The translations under genes and the position numbers were made by a program. Positions 42,184-49,756 of a stretch of 64,000 nucleotides of DNA are shown here, in pieces. Source of the stretch: DASUGC01 sp035606665 (GTDB lineage Bacteria > Acidobacteriota > Vicinamibacteria > Vicinamibacterales > SCN-69-37); the NCBI GenBank assembly GCA_035606665.1, contig DATNEY010000021.1, positions 124,001 to 188,000 of the forward strand, in the 5' to 3' direction. Position 1 is the stretch's first letter. The number at the start of each line of letters is the position of its first letter. The notes under the pieces were generated by a model that was not told the origin of the DNA, made no database searches, and was given only the letters and a program-made list of their open reading frames with translations.

Positions 42184-42200
42184 TTTGAACTTCGAACTTA
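42184..42200. repeat. TTGAACTTCGAACTT heptamer remnant, copy 2
   Basis: TTGAACT and TCGAACT in tandem, directly next to the lepB stop (42202) and after the two hairpins, so two repeat families are stacked at this convergent junction. Confidence 0.75.
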
Positions 42201-42201
42201 A

Positions 42202-42882
42202 TCAGAATACTCGTGCGTGTCCCAGCGGCCACCAGCGGAGCTGCACCCTGCCGATGATGTACTTCTTCGGCACGTTGCCCCATGAGCGGCTGTCGGAGCT
42301 GTTGTTGCGGTGGTCGCCCATCACGAAATAGTAGCCACGTGGAACGACGTACGGGCCCCAGGTGTCGTGTGACTGGTATTCCTCGGGGATGAAGTCGTCG
42401 TTGATGAGGACCTCGTTCCGGTAGACCTTGCCGTCCGCGCTGCGGATCGTATCGCCCTCTTCGGCAACGACGCGCTTCACGAAGGACTTGTCCGGATCCT
42501 CCGGGTAGTAAAGCATCACGACGTCCCCGGGACGCGGCGCACCCAGCCGATAGGCCAGCTTGTTGACGATCAGCCGATCCTGATCCTCGAGCGTGGGAAC
42601 CATGCTCTGGCCCTCGACGCGCGCGACCTGGAAGCCGAACGTCACGATGATGGTCGCGTAGACCGCGGCGGAGAGAAGTGTCTTGAACCAGGCAAGAAGC
42701 TCTTCCCAGACCCGCGCAAGGCCGGCTGCCCAGCCCGTTGGCTCCTGAACTCTCGGGAGCACCGGTTGGGGCTGCGGGTGGCTGGCGAAGGGTTGAGGAT
42801 GCGAATGGGCTGCGTCGCCGTGCGGATGCGGGGGCTCCGCCGGAATGAAGACCGCAGGCCGGAACTCGGCCGGCCGGAACAC
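42202..42882 (-). CDS. lepB: Signal peptidase I
   Basis: Type I signal peptidase; 226 residues from the GTG at 42882. Membrane helix near 70-90, catalytic Ser in VEGQSMVPTL, catalytic Lys in DKSFVKRVVAEEGD, box D/E GDHRNNSSDSRSWG. The N-terminus (about 1-55) is an unusual Pro/His/Ala-rich cytoplasmic extension (HPHGDAAHSHPQPF). The true start is unclear: the frame is open further upstream without ATG, GTG or TTG, and AGGAG lies 8 nt before an in-frame CTG at 42978, which would add 32 residues. The reading frame itself is certain. Confidence 0.9.
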   Translation of the reverse strand: MFRPAEFRPAVFIPAEPPHPHGDAAHSHPQPFASHPQPQPVLPRVQEPTGWAAGLARVWEELLAWFKTLLSAAVYATIIVTFGFQVARVEGQSMVPTLEDQDRLIVNKLAYRLGAPRPGDVVMLYYPEDPDKSFVKRVVAEEGDTIRSADGKVYRNEVLINDDFIPEEYQSHDTWGPYVVPRGYYFVMGDHRNNSSDSRSWGNVPKKYIIGRVQLRWWPLGHARVF

Positions 42883-43053
42883 ATAGGGCTCCGGCGCTGA
42901 GGTCGAGGTCGACGTCGCCAGCGGAACGGTCGAGCCCTGTGGAATCTCTGTGTTTTCCGGTGTCGAATCGTTGGGATCCAGAACCTGATCTCCTGTGGCC
43001 GCTCTGTGAGGTTAGACGACACCTGCACGGGCTTTGTTACTTTAGCGCACCCG

Positions 43054-43848
43054 TCAGATCTGCAGATACTCCCGGAGGCGCCTGGTCTGTGCCCGGCTGA
43101 CCGGTATCTCAGTAGTTTTCGGGTCCTTCATCTTCAAGAGATAGTTCCGGCTGAACCAGGGCACGATTTCCTTGATTTTCGTGATGTTGACCAGGTGCGA
43201 CCGGTGCACCCGCCAGAACACCGCCGGGTCGAGCCTGGCCTGCAGTTCATCCAGCGTCCGGTAATTGGACGTGCCGTACATCGTTTGCGTCGCGACGACG
43301 ATTGACTCGTCCACCAGGGAGGCGTGCACCAGCTCTTCGGCCTGGACCAACGTGAACTTCTCTCCGGTGCGGATGGCAATCTGCTCTCGGCGGCCCTGGC
43401 GCGCCTGAACCGCCTCGATGACCTTTTCCAGATCCGCGGGCGACAGGGGCGACGCCAGCTTTGAAGCGCCGGCGCGCGATGCGAGACGCGACCGCAGCCG
43501 CTCGAGCGTCTGAGCCAGTCGCGTCGAGTCGACCGGCTTCAGCACGTAGTCGACCGCATTGACCGAGAACGCGTCGATCGCGTGTTGGTCGTACGCGGTC
43601 ACGAAGACGAGCTCCGGCGGCGAATCGGTCAACAGAAGCCGGCGGGCGACCTCGAATCCCGTGAGCCCGGGCATCTGCACGTCGAGGAACACGACGTCCG
43701 GCTTGAGTTCCCCCGCCAGCCGCAGGGCGACGACCCCGTCGGACGCCTGGCCGCTGATGTCGACGATTCCGGTCTCGCCGAGAAGGAAACACAATTCCTC
43801 CCGCGCGAGCTGTTCATCGTCGACGACAAGGGCGCGAATGTCGGCCAT
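43054..43848 (-). CDS. LytTR-family response regulator
   Basis: A 264-residue regulator: receiver domain (about 1-120) with acidic DDE near residue 10, phospho-acceptor Asp in DVVFLDVQMPG, Thr in VFVTAYD and Lys in DYVLKPVD; LytTR DNA-binding domain (about 155-260) with IAIRTGEKFTLVQAEELVHA, FWRVHRSHLVNITKIKEIVPW and IPVSRAQTRRLREYL. Partner of the overlapping LytS-type kinase. ATG 43848 preferred; GTG 43854 overlaps the kinase stop (TAGTG). Targets unknown; family members control envelope, bacteriocin or competence genes. Confidence 0.94.
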   Translation of the reverse strand: MADIRALVVDDEQLAREELCFLLGETGIVDISGQASDGVVALRLAGELKPDVVFLDVQMPGLTGFEVARRLLLTDSPPELVFVTAYDQHAIDAFSVNAVDYVLKPVDSTRLAQTLERLRSRLASRAGASKLASPLSPADLEKVIEAVQARQGRREQIAIRTGEKFTLVQAEELVHASLVDESIVVATQTMYGTSNYRTLDELQARLDPAVFWRVHRSHLVNITKIKEIVPWFSRNYLLKMKDPKTTEIPVSRAQTRRLREYLQI

Positions 43849-43853
43849 GGGCA

Positions 43854-45191
43854 CTAAGCGGACGCGCGATCCGGCGCGTGCATCTCGGGGATCTCGATCC
43901 GCGCTTGTGTGCCCTGGCCGGGCTGGCTCGTGAGCTTCAGCTGATAGGGCGCGCCGTAAATCACGCGCAGCCGTTCGTTGACGTTCCGGAGGCCGATGCC
44001 GCTCTCGGATTCCTCCTCCATGCGTGTTTGCGGCAGGCCCACGCCGTTGTCCTGCACCTCGATGACCACGAGACCGTTGGCGCGCGTCGCGCGCAGGACG
44101 ATGCGTCCCTCGCCGATCTTGCGCCCGAGTCCGTGTTTGATCGAGTTCTCGACGAGCGGCTGCAGGATCATGCTGGGTACGATGATGTCGAGGCAGCTGT
44201 CGTCGACCAGACGCTCGATGACGAGGCTGGGACCGAAACGGATGCGTTCGATGTCCAGGTACTCATCCACGGCCGACAGCTCCTCGCGCAGCGTGACGAA
44301 ATGCTCCTGGCTGCGCAAGAGCCGCCGGAGCAGCGCCGAGAGTTTCACGATCAACACTCGTGCCGTCTCCGGCTGCGATCGAATCAGTGACGAGATCGAC
44401 GTCAGCGTGTTGAACAGGAAGTGGGGATTGATCTGATTGGCCAGCGCGGCGACGCGCGCTTCCATGAGCAGGTGCTCCTGCTCGGCGAGCCGGTGCTCGT
44501 AGCGTGCGCTGTTCCAGATCTTGATCGGGATCGCCACGGCCATGACCGTCGCCAGCGGTACCAATGCGGGCATCCAGATCGACTCATGCGGTTGGAGCGC
44601 GAAGAGGCCGTGGACGGGAAACTTGAAGTTGATGGTCAAGCGCAACAGCTCGAGCAGGATCGGCGCAGTGACCAGCACGACTTGCCAGTCGATCGTGAGG
44701 TTCCTCACCAGCTTCCACAGTGAGGCCGGCAGGCGGGTGAAGAAGAACGGCGTGAACTTCCAGATCTCCTCCTTCGGACAGATCTCCCGCAGGCCGCCGC
44801 CGGCGAAGCCGCAGCCGACGGCGAAGGGAATCGCGCCGAACTCACCCGCGGCAAATGCGGGAATGCCCACGCCGAGGCCCACGAGCGCGCCCGCGTACGG
44901 GCCGGCAACCAGCCCGGTCAGGTAGGAGCCCGCGAGCGTGAGATCGGCCGCCTCGTACTTCAGGAAGATGCGGGCGGCAACGCCCGCCACGAGTGGGATG
45001 CCAAATCCGACAGCGAAGACGAGCCGCTGCGGCCAGTCGCGCCGTTCGGTGAGGAGTATCGCCCGGAAAATCTTGAATCGCGCGAGCATCGTCGCGACGA
45101 CGGCGGCGACGGCGAGGTTGACGATGAGGGTAACGAGGAGGCGCTGGTCGCCGCTGAGGACCCACGACCCGGCTTCGGTTTGCATCATCAC
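43854..45191 (-). CDS. LytS-type sensor histidine kinase
   Basis: A 445-residue membrane kinase: N-terminal 5TM-LytS-type sensor (about 15-225, with GSYLTGLVAGPYAGALVGLGVG and FAVGCGFAGGGL), then the His_kinase segment with phospho-His in ANQINPHFLFNTLTSISSLI and a HATPase domain (LQPLVENSIKHGLG, VQDNGVGLP, GIGLRNVNERL). The start codons GTG-ATG-ATG in a row (45191-45183) cannot be separated; no Shine-Dalgarno is present. A 27-bp inverted repeat stands directly upstream. The ligand of LytS-like sensors is not settled. Confidence 0.93.
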   Translation of the reverse strand: MMMQTEAGSWVLSGDQRLLVTLIVNLAVAAVVATMLARFKIFRAILLTERRDWPQRLVFAVGFGIPLVAGVAARIFLKYEAADLTLAGSYLTGLVAGPYAGALVGLGVGIPAFAAGEFGAIPFAVGCGFAGGGLREICPKEEIWKFTPFFFTRLPASLWKLVRNLTIDWQVVLVTAPILLELLRLTINFKFPVHGLFALQPHESIWMPALVPLATVMAVAIPIKIWNSARYEHRLAEQEHLLMEARVAALANQINPHFLFNTLTSISSLIRSQPETARVLIVKLSALLRRLLRSQEHFVTLREELSAVDEYLDIERIRFGPSLVIERLVDDSCLDIIVPSMILQPLVENSIKHGLGRKIGEGRIVLRATRANGLVVIEVQDNGVGLPQTRMEEESESGIGLRNVNERLRVIYGAPYQLKLTSQPGQGTQARIEIPEMHAPDRASA

Positions 45192-45192
45192 C

Positions 45193-45277
45193 GCGGAAAG
45201 TCACTTGACGTGACGTGGTATCGGGCGACGCTCAGTTGGGGCCGGCAGCCTACCACGTCACGTCAAGTGCTTTCCGC
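45193..45277. repeat. Long inverted repeat, 27/28-nt arms and 30-nt loop, upstream of lytS-type gene
   Basis: Left arm 45193-45220 and right arm 45251-45277 are exact complements except for one extra T in the left arm. Each arm contains CACTTGACGTGACGTGG. It begins 2 nt upstream of the kinase start codon, between divergent genes. Operator, attenuator hairpin or mini-element; not resolved. Confidence 0.92.
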
Positions 45278-45341
45278 CAAAACAAAGACGCGCGCCCGCC
45301 GGTAACTATAGCATTGCGAGGCACTTGGCGGCGCGGTTTGC

Positions 45342-45347
45342 TATGAT
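45342..45347 (+). promoter_or_regulatory. -10-like TATGAT, leaderless-type promoter of nuoI
   Basis: TATGAT ends 7 nt (GTCTCGC) before the ATG at 45355; no Shine-Dalgarno. Confidence 0.5.
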
Positions 45348-45354
45348 GTCTCGC

Positions 45355-45816
45355 ATGATCAAGCCGTTCCTGATCGGCTTCGCGACGACGTTCAAGCACA
45401 TCTTCAAGAAGCCGATCACCGTCAACTATCCGGCCGAGAAAGTGCCGATGTTCCCGAAATACCGGGGCAAACAGGTGTTGATGCGGGACGAGAACGGCCT
45501 CGAGAAGTGCGTCGCGTGCGGCCTGTGCTCGGTCGCGTGCCCGGCAGACGCGATCTACCTCGAGCCCGCGGAAAACGACGGGAGCGTCCAGGCGGGTCCG
45601 CGTTACGCCTCGATCTACCAGATTCACAAAACCCGTTGCATCTTCTGCGGTTACTGCGAAGAGGCCTGCCCGGTGTCCGCGATCTTCATGGGCAAGGACT
45701 ACGAGCTCGCCGTGTACGACAAGAAGGATTTCGTCTGGGACAAGGAGGACCTCCTTGTGCCCGCCGCTGGCGCGGCGGGAAGTTCGAACTTCGAAGTTCG
45801 AACTTCGAACTCGTAA
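45355..45816 (+). CDS. nuoI: NuoI-like 4Fe-4S subunit (orphan)
   Basis: A 153-residue protein matching the NADH:quinone oxidoreductase subunit I, which carries clusters N6a and N6b between the peripheral and membrane arms. Eight Cys in CVACGLCSVAC (52, 55, 58, 62) and CIFCGYCEEAC (95, 98, 101, 105); also YRGKQVL, RYASIYQIHKTR and MGKDYELAVYD. No other nuo gene is nearby; a MetH/MetF fusion follows after 12 nt. The last 11 residues (from Ser143) and the stop are encoded by TCGAACT-type repeat, so the original C-terminus was probably shorter. The ATG at 45355 fits the family N-terminus. Confidence 0.9.
   Translation: MIKPFLIGFATTFKHIFKKPITVNYPAEKVPMFPKYRGKQVLMRDENGLEKCVACGLCSVACPADAIYLEPAENDGSVQAGPRYASIYQIHKTRCIFCGYCEEACPVSAIFMGKDYELAVYDKKDFVWDKEDLLVPAAGAAGSSNFEVRTSNS
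45779..45813. repeat. TCGAACT-type repeat forming the nuoI 3' end, copy 3
   Basis: Contains two copies of the self-complementary AGTTCGAACT (45781-45790, 45795-45804) and is translated in frame as SSNFEVRTSNS. Confidence 0.9.
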
Positions 45817-45828
45817 AGCCCGTCCCCG

Positions 45829-47706
45829 ATGCAGGGGTTTCTTGAAGCGCTCGATCAGCGTGTCCTCGTCTGCGACGGGGCCATGGGAACGATGCTCTAC
45901 GCGAAGGGCATCTTCCTCAACCGCTGCTTCGACGAGTTGAATCTCACCGAGCCCGAACTGGTCGGTGAAGTGCACCGCGAGTACGTGCGCGCGGGCGCCG
46001 ACGTCATCGAGACCAACACCTTCGGCGCCAACCGATTCAAGCTGGCCAACTTCGGGCTGGCGGATCATCTCCACGCGATTAACGGGCACGGCGCGCGTAT
46101 CGCACGGATGGCGGCCCGCGACCGCGCCTTCGTCGCAGGGTCCATCGGGCCCCTTGGCGTGCGTATCGAGCCCTGGGGCAAGACGAGCGTCGGGGAAGCG
46201 GAGGACGCGTTCCGCGAGCAGGCTACCGCACTGCTCGATGGCGGTGTCGACCTCTTCATGCTCGAGACCTTCAGGGACCTTGCGGAGCTCACCGCCGCGA
46301 TCCGCGCGGTGCGCAGCGTGTCCCAGTTGCCCATCGTCGCGCAGATGACCACCGAGTCAGACGGCAACAGCCTGGACGGGACGCCGCCCGGGACGTTTGC
46401 GCCCGAACTCGAGCGCGCCGGTGCGGATGTCATCGGCGTGAACTGTTCGGTCGGGCCCGCGGCGATGCTCGAGACCGTTGAAGCGATCGCCCGCATCAGC
46501 GGCGCGAAGCTCGTCGCTCAGCCGAACGCCGGCCGGCCGCGCGATGTCGAGGGCCGCAATCTGTATCTCTCGTCGCCGGACTACATGGCGAGCTACGCCC
46601 GACGGTTTGTCGCGGCAGGCGCGCGCCTAGTCGGTGGATGCTGCGGCACGACGCCCGACCACATCAAGCAGATGGCCGCGGCCGTGAAGTCCGAGGTGCC
46701 AAGAGCCCGGGCGTCGTTTCCCGTCGGCGGTTCCCTGGAAACGACGCCCGGGCTCATCACGCCCGTCGATCGAGCCGAAAAATCCGGTCTCGCACGGACA
46801 CTGGCGCGTGGTGAGTTCGCGGTCGTCGTGGAAGTCTCGGCGCCCCGTGGCTGGGATCTCCAGGGCGTCGTGACGCAGGCGCAGCGCTTCCGCAGGCTCG
46901 GCGCCGCCGCCGTCAATATTCCTGACTATCCGAAATCGGGCGCGCGCGCGAGCGCAATGGCGCTCGGCGTCCTCGTCGAGCAGCAGGGTGGCGTCGAAGT
47001 CCTGCTCCACTACTGCTGCCGCGATCGCACACTGATCGGCATGCAATCGGATCTTGTCGGCGCGCATGCGATGGGCGTGCGTAACGTACTGCTCGTCACC
47101 GGCAATCCCGCTCCGCGCGCGAACTACGCCGACGCGACGTCGGTGTTCGACGTCGATGCCATCGGCCTGACCAACATGGTGTCGCGGCTCAACAACGGCC
47201 TCGACATCGGCGGACAGGCCGTCGGCGCACCGACGCAGTTTCACGTCGGCGTCGGCTTCAGCCCCTTCGCGCCGAGTCCCGACGAAGAATGGCGGCGGCT
47301 CATGCACAAGGTCGATGCCGGCGCCGAGTTCATCCTCACGCCGCCGATTTTCGATGCCGGAGCGTTCGAGACGGTGAACGAGCGCCTGCGTAACACCGGG
47401 CTGCCCGTGCTGGTGGGCCTGTCCGCGCTCGAGGGTCTGCGCCACGCGGAGCTTCTGGCGAGTGAAGTCTCCGGCGTCAGGATTCCAGAAGCCGTGTTCG
47501 ACCGGCTCCGCGGCGCGGCTGATGAGTCAGCCGAGGCGCTGGCGATAACCGTGGAGATCGCACGACGGCTTCGCCCGCAGGTCCAGGGTCTGCAGATCAC
47601 AACCGTGCACGGCGCTCAGGGCACTGCCGAGCGTCTCCTCACCGCTCTGGGCGAGGCCGGTCTCCTCGTGCCGTCATCCGAGAAAGCAGGAAGCAATGTC
47701 CGATAG
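45829..47706 (+). CDS. Bifunctional homocysteine S-methyltransferase / methylenetetrahydrofolate reductase
   Basis: A 625-residue YitJ-type fusion. The N-terminal half (about 1-290) is a zinc-dependent homocysteine methyltransferase: DGAMGTMLYAKG, ETNTFGANRFKL, GVNCSVGP and the zinc-site GGCCGTTPDHI. The C-terminal half (about 315-610) is MetF-like: VVEVSAPRGWDLQG, NIPDYPKSGARASAMALG, HYCCRDRTLIGMQSDLVGAHA, ILTPPIFDAGAFE. Links folate C1 units to methionine. The orphan nuoI upstream could supply electrons to the reductase (inference). The next gene starts inside its last codons. Confidence 0.94.
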   Translation: MQGFLEALDQRVLVCDGAMGTMLYAKGIFLNRCFDELNLTEPELVGEVHREYVRAGADVIETNTFGANRFKLANFGLADHLHAINGHGARIARMAARDRAFVAGSIGPLGVRIEPWGKTSVGEAEDAFREQATALLDGGVDLFMLETFRDLAELTAAIRAVRSVSQLPIVAQMTTESDGNSLDGTPPGTFAPELERAGADVIGVNCSVGPAAMLETVEAIARISGAKLVAQPNAGRPRDVEGRNLYLSSPDYMASYARRFVAAGARLVGGCCGTTPDHIKQMAAAVKSEVPRARASFPVGGSLETTPGLITPVDRAEKSGLARTLARGEFAVVVEVSAPRGWDLQGVVTQAQRFRRLGAAAVNIPDYPKSGARASAMALGVLVEQQGGVEVLLHYCCRDRTLIGMQSDLVGAHAMGVRNVLLVTGNPAPRANYADATSVFDVDAIGLTNMVSRLNNGLDIGGQAVGAPTQFHVGVGFSPFAPSPDEEWRRLMHKVDAGAEFILTPPIFDAGAFETVNERLRNTGLPVLVGLSALEGLRHAELLASEVSGVRIPEAVFDRLRGAADESAEALAITVEIARRLRPQVQGLQITTVHGAQGTAERLLTALGEAGLLVPSSEKAGSNVR

Positions 47707-48295
47707 TCTGCGCGAGCACTTGCTCATCGCGAGCAAGTTTCTGCGCAACCCCAGAACCGTCGGGGCCGTGTCGGCCAGCTCGAAGGCGATGGCGCGGCAG
47801 ATGGTCGCGGAGATTCCGACGGACAAACCCGTCAACGTCGTCGAGCTCGGTCCCGGTACCGGCTCGTTCACGCGCGCTATCGTCGAGCGCCTCGCGCCGG
47901 GTTCGCGCTTCGTGGCAATCGAGCTCGAGCCCGAGTTCGTGGAGCGGTTGCGCCCACGCTGGCCGTCAGTGGAGTTCGTGCTCGGGTCCGCGGTGGAGCT
48001 CGAACAACTGGTCACGGCTCGACGCATGCAGCCGATCGATCACATCGTGTCGGGCCTGCCGTTCGCGAGCCTCCGCGTTGAAGACAGCAGCAAGATCATG
48101 GACGGGATCCTGCACACGCTGAGACCGGGAGGGACGTTCACGACGTTCCAGTACCTGCACGGCTACTGGATGGCGCCCGGCCGCCTCTTTCGCCGTGAGA
48201 TGAGCCGCCGGCTTGGACACGGGCAACGCCAGCTCGTGATGAAGAACTTTCCGATCTCCTTCATCCTGACGTGGACGCGTCCAGCAGATCGCTGA
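47696..48295 (+). CDS. Phospholipid/rRNA-type SAM-dependent methyltransferase
   Basis: A 199-residue class-I methyltransferase. FLRNPRTVGAVSASSKAMARQMV followed by VVELGPGTGSFTRAIVERL and FVAIELEPEFVERL is the pattern of PmtA-like phospholipid N-methyltransferases, related to KsgA. IVSGLPFASL stands at motif IV in place of NPPY. A product with methylated phosphatidylethanolamine is plausible but unproven. ATG overlaps the preceding stop by 11 nt, and its 3' end overlaps the convergent gene by 35 nt. Confidence 0.83.
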   Translation: MSDSLREHLLIASKFLRNPRTVGAVSASSKAMARQMVAEIPTDKPVNVVELGPGTGSFTRAIVERLAPGSRFVAIELEPEFVERLRPRWPSVEFVLGSAVELEQLVTARRMQPIDHIVSGLPFASLRVEDSSKIMDGILHTLRPGGTFTTFQYLHGYWMAPGRLFRREMSRRLGHGQRQLVMKNFPISFILTWTRPADR

Positions 48296-49379
48296 TCGCG
48301 CGGGCTGCGATCTCCGCGCCGTCGAGCGCAAGCGTGTCCGGCGCAGGCGGTTGGGCGAGCAATGCGTCGATCGACTCCTGCCATGCGCCCGACATCAGCG
48401 CCGGCTGTTCGATGAGGCGGCAGCGGATGTACTTCGGCATCTCATTCACGAGGACTTCGTACTCACGGAACTGACCACGAGACGTGTAGAGCATCGGCCG
48501 GGCCGCGCTGATGCACTCAGAGATGATTCCGTATCCCGGCTTTGTCACTACAACGTCGACGGCCGCGACGAGGTCCTCGTAGCGGAATCCCGTGTCGATG
48601 AAATCGGTTTCGGGAACGAAGACGACGCCTGGCGGCGTGGCAGCACGTCCCGAGCTTCGATCCGTTGTCACGACGGTCCAGCCGGCCTTCAGCATGTCCA
48701 CGGCCGCGAGATCGAGATTCGGAAGCCCGTAGCCGCCAAACGAGAGGAGTGCGGCAGGCCGGCTCGCCGGCACGCCGAACCTCTGCCTCGTGTCCACGGG
48801 GTCGCGGGTGTGCCGTCTCGCCACCAGCGGGATTCGGCGCACGACTGGGAACACCTCGAATCCGCCCGGGAAGGGCAACTCCAGCGCGAGCGTGGCCTGC
48901 CGGTATGCCGCTCGCAACCGGGGAACGAGCCACGGCGCGGCCTCAGTGAGGCCCGGATGAGTTTCGAAGATCCAGTCCCAGGTGAAGTTCGCGATTGCGG
49001 CCGACGGTACGCCAAGGCGGCGCGCCACCTCGAACGCAAGCGGCGGAATATCGCCGACGATTAGTGCGACGCCATCCTGCCCGAGAATCCGGGTCTCGGC
49101 CTCGACGCGCGCGTCGAATTCCCGATAGAACCCCACGGCTTCCCGGACCGTGGCCTCATCGTCCTGCGTGATGCTGGATGGCTGGGCGATCGCCGCGTCG
49201 CACGCGCCCGGCCGCAGCTCATACGGTACCGTGAGCGTGCGGGCCAGCAGCGCGGGGCTGACCGCCGATCGAACGACAATGCGGATGTCCGGCCGGATCT
49301 TTGCCAGCGCCTTGATGACCTCGACCTCGCGGGACGCGTGTCCGAACCCATGTCCGGATATGAAGAAGACGGCCGTCAA
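48261..49379 (-). CDS. Glycosyltransferase-like protein (GT-B, MurG/arabinokinase N-terminal type)
   Basis: A 372-residue protein with GT-B features: VFFISGHGFGHASREVEVIKAL at the N-terminus (Gly/His loop as in MurG and in the N-terminal domain of plant L-arabinokinase), FEVARRLGVPSAAIANFTWDWI, LLSFGGYGLPNL and the donor-site region VTKPGYGIISECISAARPMLYTSRG. A UDP-sugar donor is expected; the acceptor is unknown. The start is a TTG at 49379, because an in-frame stop lies 6 nt upstream and no better codon exists. It is 32 nt from the divergent Cys4 gene. Confidence 0.8.
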   Translation of the reverse strand: MTAVFFISGHGFGHASREVEVIKALAKIRPDIRIVVRSAVSPALLARTLTVPYELRPGACDAAIAQPSSITQDDEATVREAVGFYREFDARVEAETRILGQDGVALIVGDIPPLAFEVARRLGVPSAAIANFTWDWIFETHPGLTEAAPWLVPRLRAAYRQATLALELPFPGGFEVFPVVRRIPLVARRHTRDPVDTRQRFGVPASRPAALLSFGGYGLPNLDLAAVDMLKAGWTVVTTDRSSGRAATPPGVVFVPETDFIDTGFRYEDLVAAVDVVVTKPGYGIISECISAARPMLYTSRGQFREYEVLVNEMPKYIRCRLIEQPALMSGAWQESIDALLAQPPAPDTLALDGAEIAARAISDLLDASTSG

Positions 49380-49387
49380 CGGACCCT

Positions 49388-49405
49388 ACTGTACCGGACT
49401 ATGAT
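49388..49405. promoter_or_regulatory. Divergent -10-like elements TACAGT (-) and TATGAT (+)
   Basis: TACAGT on the minus strand (49393-49388) is 8 nt before the TTG at 49379; TATGAT on the plus strand (49400-49405) is 6 nt before the GTG at 49412. The start codons are 32 nt apart. Confidence 0.5.
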
Positions 49406-49411
49406 CGAGAC

Positions 49412-49717
49412 GTGATCAACGAGCGCGACTTCTTCACCGAGAAACCCGAGATGCGGAAGAACTCACTGCAGTGTCCGCAGTGCCGCCATCGCGACGACTA
49501 CCAGGTCAAATGGGTCCGGCGGACCAAGAAGAAAGACATGCCGCGCGGCGGCGACGCCCGCGATCGTGCGATGTACGACAAGTTGCGCGACCATCTTTTC
49601 CGCATCGACGATGTCGTCACGTGCAGTCGCTGCCGCCGCCGTTTCGAGATCCCCTCGCATCAGTCGATGGTGTTCCTGGACGAAATGCCCATCAACCAGG
49701 AAGAGTACGAAGACTAG
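49412..49717 (+). CDS. Small Cys4 zinc-ribbon-like protein
   Basis: A 101-residue basic cytoplasmic protein of unknown function. Two CxxC pairs, CPQC (about 21-24) and CSRC (about 71-74), far apart in sequence, probably form one zinc ribbon with a long Lys/Arg-rich insert (VRRTKKKDMPRGGDARDR) that might bind nucleic acid. The C-terminus is acidic. GTG start with TATGAT 6 nt upstream. It is a lone gene, convergent with the NnrU-like gene. Confidence 0.7.
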   Translation: MINERDFFTEKPEMRKNSLQCPQCRHRDDYQVKWVRRTKKKDMPRGGDARDRAMYDKLRDHLFRIDDVVTCSRCRRRFEIPSHQSMVFLDEMPINQEEYED

Positions 49718-49756
49718 TGCGTAGTCCGTAGTGCCTGGTGCGGAGTGCGGAGTCAG
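49715..49756. repeat. GTGCGTAGTCCGTAGTGC direct repeats at convergent stops
   Basis: GTGCGTAGTCCGTAGTGC followed by GTGCGGAGTGCGGAGTCAG between the stop codons at 49717 and 49753; both stop codons sit in or touch the repeat. Confidence 0.65.

Noticed and set aside
45193..45277. Insertion sequence at the long inverted repeat
   Set aside because: Only 85 nt, no transposase, and no convincing target-site duplication beside the arms; kept as an unexplained inverted repeat instead.
45278..45354. SAM or cobalamin riboswitch upstream of nuoI-metH/metF
   Set aside because: The 77-nt gap has no recognisable riboswitch core, and the TATGAT 7 nt before the ATG implies almost no leader RNA.
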